A stretch of DNA of 7,230 bases from an uncultured bacterium (lineage in GTDB: Bacteria; Bacillota_A; Clostridia; Lachnospirales; Lachnospiraceae). The position numbers and the translations under genes were made by a program. Numbering within the stretch: the first letter of the stretch is position 1; each line of letters begins with the position of its first letter. Below are positions 1 to 5,059 of the stretch, one piece after another. Below the pieces are notes generated by a model that saw nothing but the letters and a program-made list of their open reading frames with translations, did not search any database and was not told where the DNA came from. The stretch lies in the NCBI GenBank assembly GCA_905215045.1, contig CAJMOO010000088.1, forward strand, positions 1 through 7,230, in the 5' to 3' direction.

Positions 1-6
1 TATAAT
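1..6 (+). promoter_or_regulatory. Candidate -10 box for the cvfB-CPBP operon
   Basis: The window opens with a perfect TATAAT. A transcript would start near base 13 and leave a leader of about 60 bases before the cvfB start. The matching -35 box would lie outside the window, so only half the promoter is visible. No stable hairpin or riboswitch-like structure was seen in the leader (7-60). Confidence 0.4.
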
Positions 7-73
7 GTGTGAAAACGACAAAAATCAACGATTAAGTGTCTGACAAATCTAAAAATTAAGAAAGAGGATAAAT

Positions 74-910
74 ATGATTCAATTAGGAAAATTTCAAGAT
101 TTATATATTGTGAAGAAAAAGGAGTTTGGTGTTTATGTCAATGACCAAAAGGATGTAACAGACGGAAGTATCCTTCTTCCTGCCAAACAAGTTCCAGATG
201 GTGCAAGGATCGGTGATCAGATTTCATGTTTTGTTTATAAGGACTCTGAGGATCGCCCAATTGCTACCGTTCATATTCCAAAGATCACATTAGGTGCGAT
301 CCGCCCTCTACGTGTCAAAGAAGTTAGCAAGATTGGTGCTTTCCTTGACTGGGGACTAGAAAAAGATCTGTTTCTTCCATTTAAAGAACAGTTAGGACAT
401 ATCCGTCCAAATAAAGAATATCTGGTTTCTCTTTATATTGATAAGAGTGATCGTCTTTGTGCAACAATGAAGATTGGTAAATTATTATCGACAGATCATC
501 ATTTTAAAGTCAACGATTGGGTGCATGCCACTGTTTATAATATCAACCCTGATCATGGTGCTTTTGTTGCTGTAGAAGATCAGTTCCTCGGACGTATCCC
601 AAAACGCGAGATTCACAATAAAATCGTAATTGGTGAACAGCTTAACCTTCGTGTTACAAAAGTGAATGAAGATGGTAAATTATCCCTAAGTCCTCATGAG
701 AAAGCTTACCTTCAGATTGATCGTGATGCGAAATTAATCATGGATACCATTGAAAGCTATGATGGCCGTCTTCCATTTAATGATAAGGCGAGACCTGCTA
801 CGATCGAACGTGAGCTTGGACTTAGCAAGGCTGCTTTTAAACGTGCAGTTGGACGCCTGTTAAAGGACGGACTGATCACGATCACAGACAATGGAATCTT
901 AAAAAAATAG
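74..910 (+). CDS. cvfB: CvfB/YitL-type S1 RNA-binding protein
   Basis: Cytoplasmic RNA-binding protein of the CvfB family, which in Staphylococcus aureus affects virulence-gene expression through RNA binding. The 278 residues read as tandem S1-like OB folds followed by a winged helix. The first S1 is at about residues 1-68. The second is at about 70-135 (GAIRPLRV, then KIGAFLDWG, the usual S1 turn). The third is at about 143-212 (VHATVYNINPDHGAFVAVED). The winged helix is at about 218-278, ending in LSKAAFKRAVGRLLKDGLI. Length and order match the family (about 280-300 aa). The ATG has an AGAGG ribosome site at 63-67. The downstream protease gene begins 12 bases after the stop, so the two are probably co-transcribed. 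What is seen is the domain pattern; the RNA targets in this organism are unknown. Confidence 0.88.
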   Translation: MIQLGKFQDLYIVKKKEFGVYVNDQKDVTDGSILLPAKQVPDGARIGDQISCFVYKDSEDRPIATVHIPKITLGAIRPLRVKEVSKIGAFLDWGLEKDLFLPFKEQLGHIRPNKEYLVSLYIDKSDRLCATMKIGKLLSTDHHFKVNDWVHATVYNINPDHGAFVAVEDQFLGRIPKREIHNKIVIGEQLNLRVTKVNEDGKLSLSPHEKAYLQIDRDAKLIMDTIESYDGRLPFNDKARPATIERELGLSKAAFKRAVGRLLKDGLITITDNGILKK

Positions 911-922
911 CGAGGTAACTCC

Positions 923-1834
923 ATGAAATATATCAAATCCGCTGGCTGCTTCAGCCTGTTTTATGTGATCTTGTATTTTATACTTTCCACTGGAATGGGG
1001 ATTTTTATTACCAACACATATCTTTTTACTACTTTATTTTATGGTATTTTACTCATTGCCGCTTTTCTTTATCTTAAGATCTGTGGAGATGATACAAAGA
1101 AGACATTACGAATGCATAAGATCCATATTGGTTCATTTTTTCTCGTGATCCTTCTTGCCTTTACGATCCGTCCAGTTGCAGGGTTTATTACTATGATCGC
1201 CAATTTGTTTTTTCAAGATGTTACAACCAACACTATGACACAGAAAGTGATGCAGAGTCTTGGATTATCAGTTTTTACAACCGCTTTTCTTCCAGGTCTT
1301 GTGGAAGAGATACTGTTCCGTGGAGTACTTTATTCCAGACTGCGAAAAGCTAATCCCATCAAAGGAATCTTATTATCTGCTTTGCTTTTTGGTATAGCTC
1401 ATATGAACTTTCAGCAGTTTTCCTATGCATTCTTTTTGGGTATCGTATTTGGATGCTTATTAGAAGCAACAGATTCCATTTTTGCAACCATAACTGCTCA
1501 CATGATTTTTAATGGATCTTCCATCCTTTTAACTTATGCAATATCAAAAGTTTCACTTTTTGGTGTAAACAATCTTGATACTGCAAATACAGTAACGGTA
1601 TCTTCGATCATTGCATCCATTCCTGTTGCATTGATCGGACTTATCCTTAGTATCTTTCTGCTCGTTGCGATTGCTTATCTGAATGGACGGCTCGGCTATA
1701 TAAAAACATGGTTTCAGAAAGATATCCGACAGACCTGGCCAAAGAAACGTGTTACAAACATCTCTTTCTGGGCTGCATTTATTGTTTGTTTTCTCTTTTC
1801 GATCATGATGGAGATTACATCATCTTTTCTTTAA
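923..1834 (+). CDS. CPBP-family intramembrane metalloprotease (Abi/Rce1-like)
   Basis: Polytopic membrane protein of 303 aa with about eight hydrophobic segments, in the CPBP (CAAX protease and bacteriocin-processing) family. All three signature motifs are present: Glu128-Glu129 and Arg133 in VEEILFRGVLYSRL, His160 in GIAHMNFQQF, and His193 and Asn197 in TAHMIFNGSS. These residues are expected to form the active site within the membrane, so the enzyme looks intact. Bacterial members are linked to bacteriocin self-immunity, peptide processing or stress signalling, but no peptide substrate gene lies nearby, so the substrate is unknown. The ATG follows a GAGGT ribosome site (912-916) at 6-base spacing, directly after cvfB. 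A strong hairpin terminator begins 4 bases after the stop. An extra C-terminal membrane segment (about residues 281-303) follows a basic loop. Confidence 0.88.
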   Translation: MKYIKSAGCFSLFYVILYFILSTGMGIFITNTYLFTTLFYGILLIAAFLYLKICGDDTKKTLRMHKIHIGSFFLVILLAFTIRPVAGFITMIANLFFQDVTTNTMTQKVMQSLGLSVFTTAFLPGLVEEILFRGVLYSRLRKANPIKGILLSALLFGIAHMNFQQFSYAFFLGIVFGCLLEATDSIFATITAHMIFNGSSILLTYAISKVSLFGVNNLDTANTVTVSSIIASIPVALIGLILSIFLLVAIAYLNGRLGYIKTWFQKDIRQTWPKKRVTNISFWAAFIVCFLFSIMMEITSSFL

Positions 1835-1837
1835 ACC

Positions 1838-1885
1838 AAAAGAACTTCAGAATATGCTATTTCTTTCATATTCTGAAGTTCTTTT
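1838..1885. terminator. Bidirectional intrinsic terminator between convergent genes
   Basis: Arms 1838-1856 and 1867-1885 are perfectly complementary (19 bp), with a 10-base loop. The A-run at the foot on one side and the T-run on the other serve both directions: TTCTTTTATTCTTT follows on the plus strand and TTTTGGTTT on the minus strand. It ends the cvfB-CPBP operon and also the sortase-lysozyme operon. The GH25 stop codon (1884-1886) lies inside the stem foot. Confidence 0.9.
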
Positions 1886-2651
1886 ATTCTTTGTAATTCT
1901 TGTCTACCAGATAATAATTCAGATCACAATACCCCATTCCTGTATTAGCCCCATTTATAACAGCTCTGCTTGTATACTGCCACATATCATAAGAAAATGG
2001 GATTGCTGGTGCGGATGCTTTCGTATAATGTGCCACCCAGATCTTATATTCTCTGATCTTACTATATTCAAAATAATTTCGAAGTGCTGAAGCTCCTGAA
2101 TAAACCATAGGCTCAAATCCTGCTTTCTTTATCTCATCACAAAATGTTGTCGTGACTGCTGTCACATTACGTCTTCCTGTCTGAAATACCGCTTCTTCTT
2201 CGATATCAAATGCCACTGGGAGATCTAAATCTGTCGGATCGATTCCCTGCTCTTTGAGGAGTTTTAAGCAGTGTCTGGCTTCTTTTTTTGCATCACTGGT
2301 TGTCTTCGCATAAGAATAATAATAAACGCCTCTGTGAATTGATGCATATCCTGCATTGCGGAAATTGGTATCAAATTTACTGTCTTTCCTTCCTGCTCTC
2401 TTCTCATTCATCCCTGAACCGATCTTGATCATCGCATGATTGATATTATGGTCTTTGACCTTCTTCCAATTGACTGTCCCGTTATAGGATGATATGTCGA
2501 TCACCTTGATCCGGCCTTTTTCTACTTGTGTCTTGATCGGCAGACCGATATTCTGTACGATCCATATAAAGATCACTGCAAAAAAGATTAAAACTCCACA
2601 GATCATCTTTAATTCTTTTTTATTCTTCTTTGTTAGTTTCATTTTTTTCAT
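1884..2651 (-). CDS. Membrane-anchored GH25 lysozyme (muramidase)
   Basis: Glycoside hydrolase family 25 enzyme of 255 aa, predicted to cut the MurNAc-GlcNAc bond of peptidoglycan outside the cell. A basic N-terminus and one hydrophobic helix (residues 16-34) act as an uncleaved signal anchor. The catalytic barrel runs from about 48 to the end. It starts with VIDISSYNG (Asp52), carries the acid pair in PVAFDIEEE (Asp149, Glu151), and ends with IWVAHY, MWQYTS and CDLNYY (Asp243), all in the family order. There is no cell-wall-binding repeat, so the membrane helix is the only tether. The gene starts 28 bases after the sortase stop. No convincing ribosome site precedes the first ATG or a second ATG three codons in, so translation may depend on coupling. 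Family assignment is firm; a role in wall remodelling for sortase substrates is inference from position. Confidence 0.88.
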   Translation of the reverse strand: MKKMKLTKKNKKELKMICGVLIFFAVIFIWIVQNIGLPIKTQVEKGRIKVIDISSYNGTVNWKKVKDHNINHAMIKIGSGMNEKRAGRKDSKFDTNFRNAGYASIHRGVYYYSYAKTTSDAKKEARHCLKLLKEQGIDPTDLDLPVAFDIEEEAVFQTGRRNVTAVTTTFCDEIKKAGFEPMVYSGASALRNYFEYSKIREYKIWVAHYTKASAPAIPFSYDMWQYTSRAVINGANTGMGYCDLNYYLVDKNYKE

Positions 2652-2679
2652 CTTGATCTAACACTTTCTATCATCCTTG

Positions 2680-3384
2680 TCATTCTTCCACTGCATGTAC
2701 ATATGTCCTATTATCATCTCTTTCATAACTGCATGTCACAAATGTATAAATACGATCGATCTTCTTATCATCCAGCTTAATCGATGGTTCACTCATTCTC
2801 CGAATCTTTGTGATATATTCTTTCTTCTGCGTTTCATTTGCAAATGTGATCGGCATCTGATCCTGTGCTTTCACCGCATAAGCACTGATTACTTTCAAAT
2901 GCATTGTCTTCTTTGGAGTATATAAAATGATCACATGATGTTTCTTTAGAAAGGATTCTTCTCTGAATTTTAGCAGCTTGGCAAACATCGTTCCATTTTT
3001 CATATGGTGTCCATAAATGATATTATTATCTGAGATAAACGACTTATCACATCCGTGATCTAAAAAGATCGTCCCTGAACTGCTTTTTTTCTTATTGTAA
3101 TCCATATGAAGATATTCTTCGTTATCTTTACCTTGAACGATCGGATAATCAATTCCTGTCCCCTTTGCGTAAACCCAGCCAACAATGTCTGGATTCTTTG
3201 CCCGAAGTTTATCAAAATCAATCGTTCTATCTCCATTTGTCTTCTTTACATTGTCTTTTTTTATCTTTTCATAAGTATCTTTCGCTTCTTTATAAGATTT
3301 ATAATATCCATACAGCTTATAGGCGCTAATGCAAAATACTGCAATACAGAGCAAGAGAAAGATATGATATAGTATCTTTTTCAT
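2680..3384 (-). CDS. srtB: Class B sortase
   Basis: Membrane-anchored cysteine transpeptidase that joins secreted proteins to the cell wall or to each other. From the chosen ATG it is 234 aa, with a signal anchor at about residues 4-24, a linker, and a sortase barrel from about 55. The catalytic set is complete: His126 in YGHHMKNGTMF, Cys218 in TFVTCSY, and Arg226 in DDNRTYVHA. The GHHM-x-x-G-x-MF signature and TC-SYE are class B features. The reading frame stays open upstream to 3450, but the ATG at 3384 is preferred. It has AGGGAG at 3395-3400, it puts the basic residues directly before the membrane helix, and the longer version would overlap the terminator of the upstream gene. It is followed by the GH25 gene. 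No substrate with an NPQTN- or LPXTG-like tail is in the window. Class B sortases are known from haem uptake and pilus loci; neither is seen here. Confidence 0.9.
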   Translation of the reverse strand: MKKILYHIFLLLCIAVFCISAYKLYGYYKSYKEAKDTYEKIKKDNVKKTNGDRTIDFDKLRAKNPDIVGWVYAKGTGIDYPIVQGKDNEEYLHMDYNKKKSSSGTIFLDHGCDKSFISDNNIIYGHHMKNGTMFAKLLKFREESFLKKHHVIILYTPKKTMHLKVISAYAVKAQDQMPITFANETQKKEYITKIRRMSEPSIKLDDKKIDRIYTFVTCSYERDDNRTYVHAVEE

Positions 3385-3408
3385 AACCACAATTCTCCCT
3401 TTTCTTTT

Positions 3409-3417
3409 ACTATAACA
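3409..3417 (-). promoter_or_regulatory. Candidate extended -10 promoter for srtB-GH25
   Basis: On the minus strand TGTTATAGT forms an extended -10 element (TG-n-TATAGT, 5 of 6 matches to TATAAT). It lies just past the fur-like terminator and would give a leader of about 18 bases that contains the srtB ribosome site. No good -35 box is seen, as is common for extended -10 promoters. Confidence 0.4.
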
Positions 3418-3420
3418 GAA

Positions 3421-3457
3421 AAAGTATCTGATTTCATTGATTGAAACCAAATACTTT
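3421..3457 (-). terminator. Candidate terminator after the fur-like gene
   Basis: Read on the minus strand, AAAGTAT (3457-3451) pairs with ATACTTT (3427-3421), and an inner TTTCA/TGAAA pair closes the loop, followed by TTTTTC. The stem is AU-rich and interrupted, so it may be leaky. Read-through could link the fur-like gene to srtB. Confidence 0.45.
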
Positions 3458-3483
3458 CTTAATTTTTTATGATTGATTTAATT

Positions 3484-3732
3484 TTAAAGCTCTACTTCAT
3501 CTCTTACTCGAAATACGCATCTTCTCTCGATGACTCCGATCTCTTCGAGTGTTGTCATCATGCGGTATACTGTTGCCATTCCAATGGAAGAATCTCGTTT
3601 GACTGCTTCGTAATAGATCTCTTTGCAGCATTCCCATTCTCCATTCAAGATAACATCTAGTAGAATCTTTCTCTGTTGTGTGATTCTCTTACCACTTTGT
3701 TGTAAAGCCTTCTCTACTTGTTCTTGGCACAT
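3484..3732 (-). CDS. Single-domain Fur-like DNA-binding protein
   Basis: Protein of 82 aa matching only the N-terminal winged helix of the Fur family: GKRITQQRKILLDVI, then SIGMATVYRMMTTLEEIGVIE, the recognition helix region. Family members usually have 130-150 aa and a C-terminal dimerisation and metal-binding domain; that domain is absent. No frame in the 60 bases after the stop restores it, so this looks like a natural short form rather than a frameshift. The protein has no histidine at all, so the usual Fur metal sites cannot form, but it has four cysteines: Cys2, the pair Cys35-Cys36, and Cys72 in this numbering. The ATG at 3732 is chosen because GGTGGAG sits 6 bases ahead of it. A GTG at 3744 would add four residues with a poorer site. 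It is divergent from the DtxR-family gene across two iron-box-like palindromes. It may be a DNA-binding accessory or a Cys-based sensor; the true function is unknown. Confidence 0.75.
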   Translation of the reverse strand: MCQEQVEKALQQSGKRITQQRKILLDVILNGEWECCKEIYYEAVKRDSSIGMATVYRMMTTLEEIGVIERRCVFRVRDEVEL

Positions 3733-3758
3733 GCTGTTCTCCACCTTGCCTTGCTGTT

Positions 3759-3814
3759 GTATGCATGACTGCGGGATAAAGTCTATGGCATGACACTTTA
3801 TCTCGCATTCATAC
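3759..3814 (-). promoter_or_regulatory. Long hairpin in the 5' leader of the fur-like gene
   Basis: A 12-bp stem (3771-3782 with 3795-3806, one imperfect pair) carries a 12-base loop. It is extended by an outer 8-bp stem (3759-3766 with 3807-3814, one mismatch) across a 4-base bulge. If transcription starts from the TATAAT at 3825-3830, the RNA begins at about 3818. Almost the whole leader would then fold, ending about 15 bases before the ribosome site. The loop and the bulged side share a GCATGAC direct repeat (3763-3769 and 3788-3794). There is no T-run after it, so it is not a terminator. It could stabilise the mRNA, act in regulation, or be a DNA palindrome for protein binding. The plus-strand RNA folds slightly better (G-U in place of A-C). 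Confidence 0.5.
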
Positions 3815-3824
3815 TACATAAATG

Positions 3825-3853
3825 ATTATACTATATAAAGGTCGTCTTGATGA
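3825..3853 (-). promoter_or_regulatory. Candidate promoter of the fur-like gene
   Basis: A perfect TATAAT (3830-3825, minus strand) with a weak -35 TCATCA (3853-3848, 3 of 6) at 17-base spacing. The start would be near 3818, at the foot of the leader hairpin. The iron-box-like palindrome at 3855-3868 abuts the -35 box, which suits repression or activation by the neighbouring DtxR-family protein. Confidence 0.45.
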
Positions 3854-3854
3854 G

Positions 3855-3868
3855 TTAGTCTCATCTAA
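3855..3868. promoter_or_regulatory. Iron-box-like palindrome 1 (TTAG-N6-CTAA)
   Basis: TTAGTCTCATCTAA keeps the outer TTAG and CTAA of the DtxR/IdeR-type operator core (TTAGG...CCTAA), but the inner six bases differ from it. It lies directly upstream of the fur-like -35 box and 28 bases centre-to-centre from the second box. Binding by the adjacent DtxR-family protein is inferred. Confidence 0.45.
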
Positions 3869-3879
3869 TTACATATATA

Positions 3880-3908
3880 AGGTTAGCATTACCTAACCGT
3901 TTTGTCAA
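3880..3908 (-). promoter_or_regulatory. Second candidate promoter for the fur-like gene
   Basis: On the minus strand, a perfect -35 TTGACA (3908-3903), a 17-base spacer and an extended -10 TG-C-TAACCT (3885-3880; the hexamer itself is poor). Phased A-tracts lie just upstream, as in UP elements. Iron box 2 fills the spacer and the -10, so a bound repressor would block it. Confidence 0.35.
3881..3898. promoter_or_regulatory. Iron-box-like palindrome 2
   Basis: GGTTAGCATTACCTAACC has perfect 6-bp arms (GGTTAG and CTAACC) around six bases. It shares the TTAG-N6-CTAA core with box 1, and its right half ACCTAA matches the DtxR/IdeR consensus. This is the better of the two sites. It overlaps the TTGACA promoter on the minus strand and lies about 65 bases upstream of the plus-strand -35 box. 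Confidence 0.55.
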
Positions 3909-3911
3909 TAC

Positions 3912-3949
3912 TTTTTATCAACTTTTCTTGTTTTTTTTCAGTATTTTTT
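3912..3949. other. Four helically phased T/A-tracts (predicted bent DNA)
   Basis: T-runs at 3912-3916, 3923-3926, 3931-3938 and 3944-3949 have centres about 10, 10 and 12 bases apart, close to one helical turn. Such phasing gives intrinsic curvature. The tract lies upstream of the minus-strand TTGACA (UP-element position) and between the two divergent promoters. It holds no open reading frame or terminator hairpin. Confidence 0.5.
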
Positions 3950-3963
3950 CTCATGTGGCTGCA

Positions 3964-3992
3964 TTGAAAATATGCATTATTTATGATACAAT
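3964..3992 (+). promoter_or_regulatory. Promoter of the DtxR-family gene
   Basis: TTGAAA (3964-3969), 17 bases, then TACAAT (3987-3992) with a TG one base before the -10 (extended -10). The start would be near 3999, leaving an AU-rich leader of about 54 bases. In the leader, ACTAAT (3997-4002) can pair with ATTAGT (4033-4038) next to the ribosome site, a weak stem. Confidence 0.7.
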
Positions 3993-4052
3993 GATAACTA
4001 ATATAAACATATCTTTTGACTAGATATATAACATTAGTAAGGAGGAATCTTT

Positions 4053-4451
4053 TTGAAAATACAAGAATCCGCTGAAAATTATTTGGAAGCTATTTTAATT
4101 TTGAAACAAAACAAAGGGTCTGTAAGATCCATTGATATTGCTCATTATTTGAATTTCTCTAAACCAAGTGTCAGTATTGCTATGAAAAATCTTCGTAATT
4201 CTGATATGATCACCGTTGATTCTGATGGTTTCATCTCTTTAACTGAAGCTGGTCATAAGATTGCTGATACGATTTTTGAGCGCCATACTGTTTTATCTAA
4301 CATGCTGATCAAACTTGGAGTTCCTGCAGAAATTGCAGCTGAAGATGCCTGCCGTATGGAACATGTGATCAGCCCTGAAAGCTTTCATGCGATCAAAGCA
4401 CATCTGAATTCTGAAGAACATATTAAAGCTCTCAGCAATCAAAACAAATAA
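4053..4451 (+). CDS. DtxR-family iron-type metalloregulator
   Basis: Metal-dependent DNA-binding repressor of 132 aa. A winged helix (about residues 5-65, helix-turn-helix SIDIAHYLNFSKPSVSIAMKNL) is followed by the dimerisation and metal domain (about 66-130). The SH3-like third domain of DtxR is missing, so the layout is like MntR. The metal motif EDACRMEHVIS, with Cys100, Glu103 and His104, follows DtxR/IdeR, where Cys marks Fe(II) sensing. MntR has Glu at the Cys position. His78 matches the ancillary-site His, but the partner positions appear changed (Ser82, Ala96), and Asn9 stands where DtxR has Met10. Translation starts at TTG with a perfect AAGGAGG (4039-4045) 7 bases ahead; the family's usual N-terminus (SAENYLEAI) follows at once. 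It is divergent from the fur-like gene and convergent with the feo cluster. Iron is the likely signal; manganese is less likely. Confidence 0.87.
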   Translation: MKIQESAENYLEAILILKQNKGSVRSIDIAHYLNFSKPSVSIAMKNLRNSDMITVDSDGFISLTEAGHKIADTIFERHTVLSNMLIKLGVPAEIAAEDACRMEHVISPESFHAIKAHLNSEEHIKALSNQNK

Positions 4452-4459
4452 TTTGAAAC

Positions 4460-4505
4460 AAAAGCACTTTTTTCTGTATATTACAGATCTTAAAAGTGCT
4501 TTTTT
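4460..4505. terminator. Bidirectional terminator, DtxR-family gene / feo operon
   Basis: A 12-bp perfect stem (4460-4471 with 4492-4503) contains an inner CTGTA/TACAG stem (4474-4478, 4482-4486). A T-run follows on the plus strand (4500-4505), and TTTTGTTT follows on the minus strand. It ends both convergent transcripts, about 45 bases past the HMA gene stop. Confidence 0.88.
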
Positions 4506-4547
4506 GTTTTCTGATGGTTTCGATAAATTCTTTTCAAACACCGTTCT

Positions 4548-4910
4548 TTATGAAAGTGATATAACTTCATATCCTGCATCTTCTACTGCTTTTCTAAGCT
4601 CAATATTACTTAATTCACGATCATATGAAATAATTGCTTCTTTATCTTTTAAAGATACTTTTGCTGAAGCTCCTGCAACTTTATTGATCGCATTTGTCAC
4701 ATTGTTGACACAGTGTTCACAAGTCATACCTTTGATCTTCATTGTTTTCGTTCCCATCACGGGACCATCTAAATGTTTTTCTTTTACTTTCTTTACAGTA
4801 CCCGATCCGCCGCCACAGCAAGGACTTTCCCCATGCATATGTTTCTTTGTCTGTTTGATCGCAAAAACTGCGATAACAATAAGGATGAGTACAATAATAA
4901 TATCTGCCAT
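4548..4910 (-). CDS. Membrane-anchored HMA (CxxC) metal-binding protein
   Basis: Protein of 120 aa. The N-terminus is a membrane helix (about residues 3-19) followed by a metal-ligand-rich stretch HMHGESPCCGGGSG (two His, two Cys), much like FeoB-associated peptides. After a basic linker comes a heavy-metal-associated domain (about 54-120) with GMTCEHC, the CxxC that binds soft metals in CopZ/Atx1-type chaperones. The end EDAGYEVISLS is the usual last strand. HMA domains typically carry Cu(I), but the position as last gene behind feoB suggests a link to iron import or to protecting it from other metals. AGAGG lies 9 bases before the ATG. The gap to the 38-aa gene is 26 bases. Topology (domain inside or outside) cannot be settled; Lys residues after the helix suggest the domain faces the cytoplasm. 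Confidence 0.83.
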   Translation of the reverse strand: MADIIIVLILIVIAVFAIKQTKKHMHGESPCCGGGSGTVKKVKEKHLDGPVMGTKTMKIKGMTCEHCVNNVTNAINKVAGASAKVSLKDKEAIISYDRELSNIELRKAVEDAGYEVISLS

Positions 4911-4936
4911 TTTATGATACCTCTTTTTACTTTACA

Positions 4937-5053
4937 TTATTTATTTAGTAATTTACGGATCAGTTTATAAAGCTGGTATCCGATCACCCCGATAAGATAT
5001 AATCCAATAAAGATTGCAAATGCATAAAACATAGAACCTGTTGAATTTCCCAT
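4937..5053 (-). CDS. 38-aa single-helix membrane microprotein
   Basis: Small gene of 38 codons. A short polar N-terminus (MGNSTGS) precedes a membrane helix (about residues 8-29) and a basic tail (YKLIRKLLNK). It has no Cys or His, so it does not bind metal by itself. AAGGAAGG lies about 9 bases before the ATG, partly inside the end of the preceding gene, which stops 6 bases upstream. Tight packing, the ribosome site and the clean helix-plus-Lys/Arg design support translation. I do not recognise the family. It could be a structural partner of FeoB or of the Cys-rich peptide, or a membrane stabiliser; this is inferred from position only. Confidence 0.62.
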   Translation of the reverse strand: MGNSTGSMFYAFAIFIGLYLIGVIGYQLYKLIRKLLNK

Positions 5054-5059
5054 TGCTGA

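Noticed and set aside
2677..2925. Plus-strand open frame over the sortase gene
   Set aside because: It lies opposite conserved catalytic codons of srtB, has no ribosome site, and its composition is that of an antisense shadow. The same holds for frames at 1708-2090, 3106-3372, 4453-4970 and 5673-6443.
3385..3450. Longer N-terminus for the sortase (22 extra residues)
   Set aside because: It overlaps the fur-like terminator and the candidate srtB promoter, and puts an atypical sequence before the signal anchor. The ATG at 3384 has a ribosome site.
3421..3484. Frameshifted C-terminal domain of Fur after the stop
   Set aside because: The 60 bases after the stop are AT-rich and in no frame resemble a Fur dimerisation domain; a terminator follows.
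3761..3793. Ten-codon plus-strand leader peptide (MHDCGIKSMA)
   Set aside because: No ribosome site and no plus-strand promoter in the right place; it lies inside the hairpin and is probably chance.
3997..4038. ACTAAT...ATTAGT as a third iron box
   Set aside because: The half-sites are in the reverse order and 30 bases apart, so it does not fit TTAG-N6-CTAA. At most it is a weak leader stem.
4944..4957. TTAGTAA near the end of the 38-aa gene as an iron box
   Set aside because: Only one half-site is present and it lies inside coding sequence.
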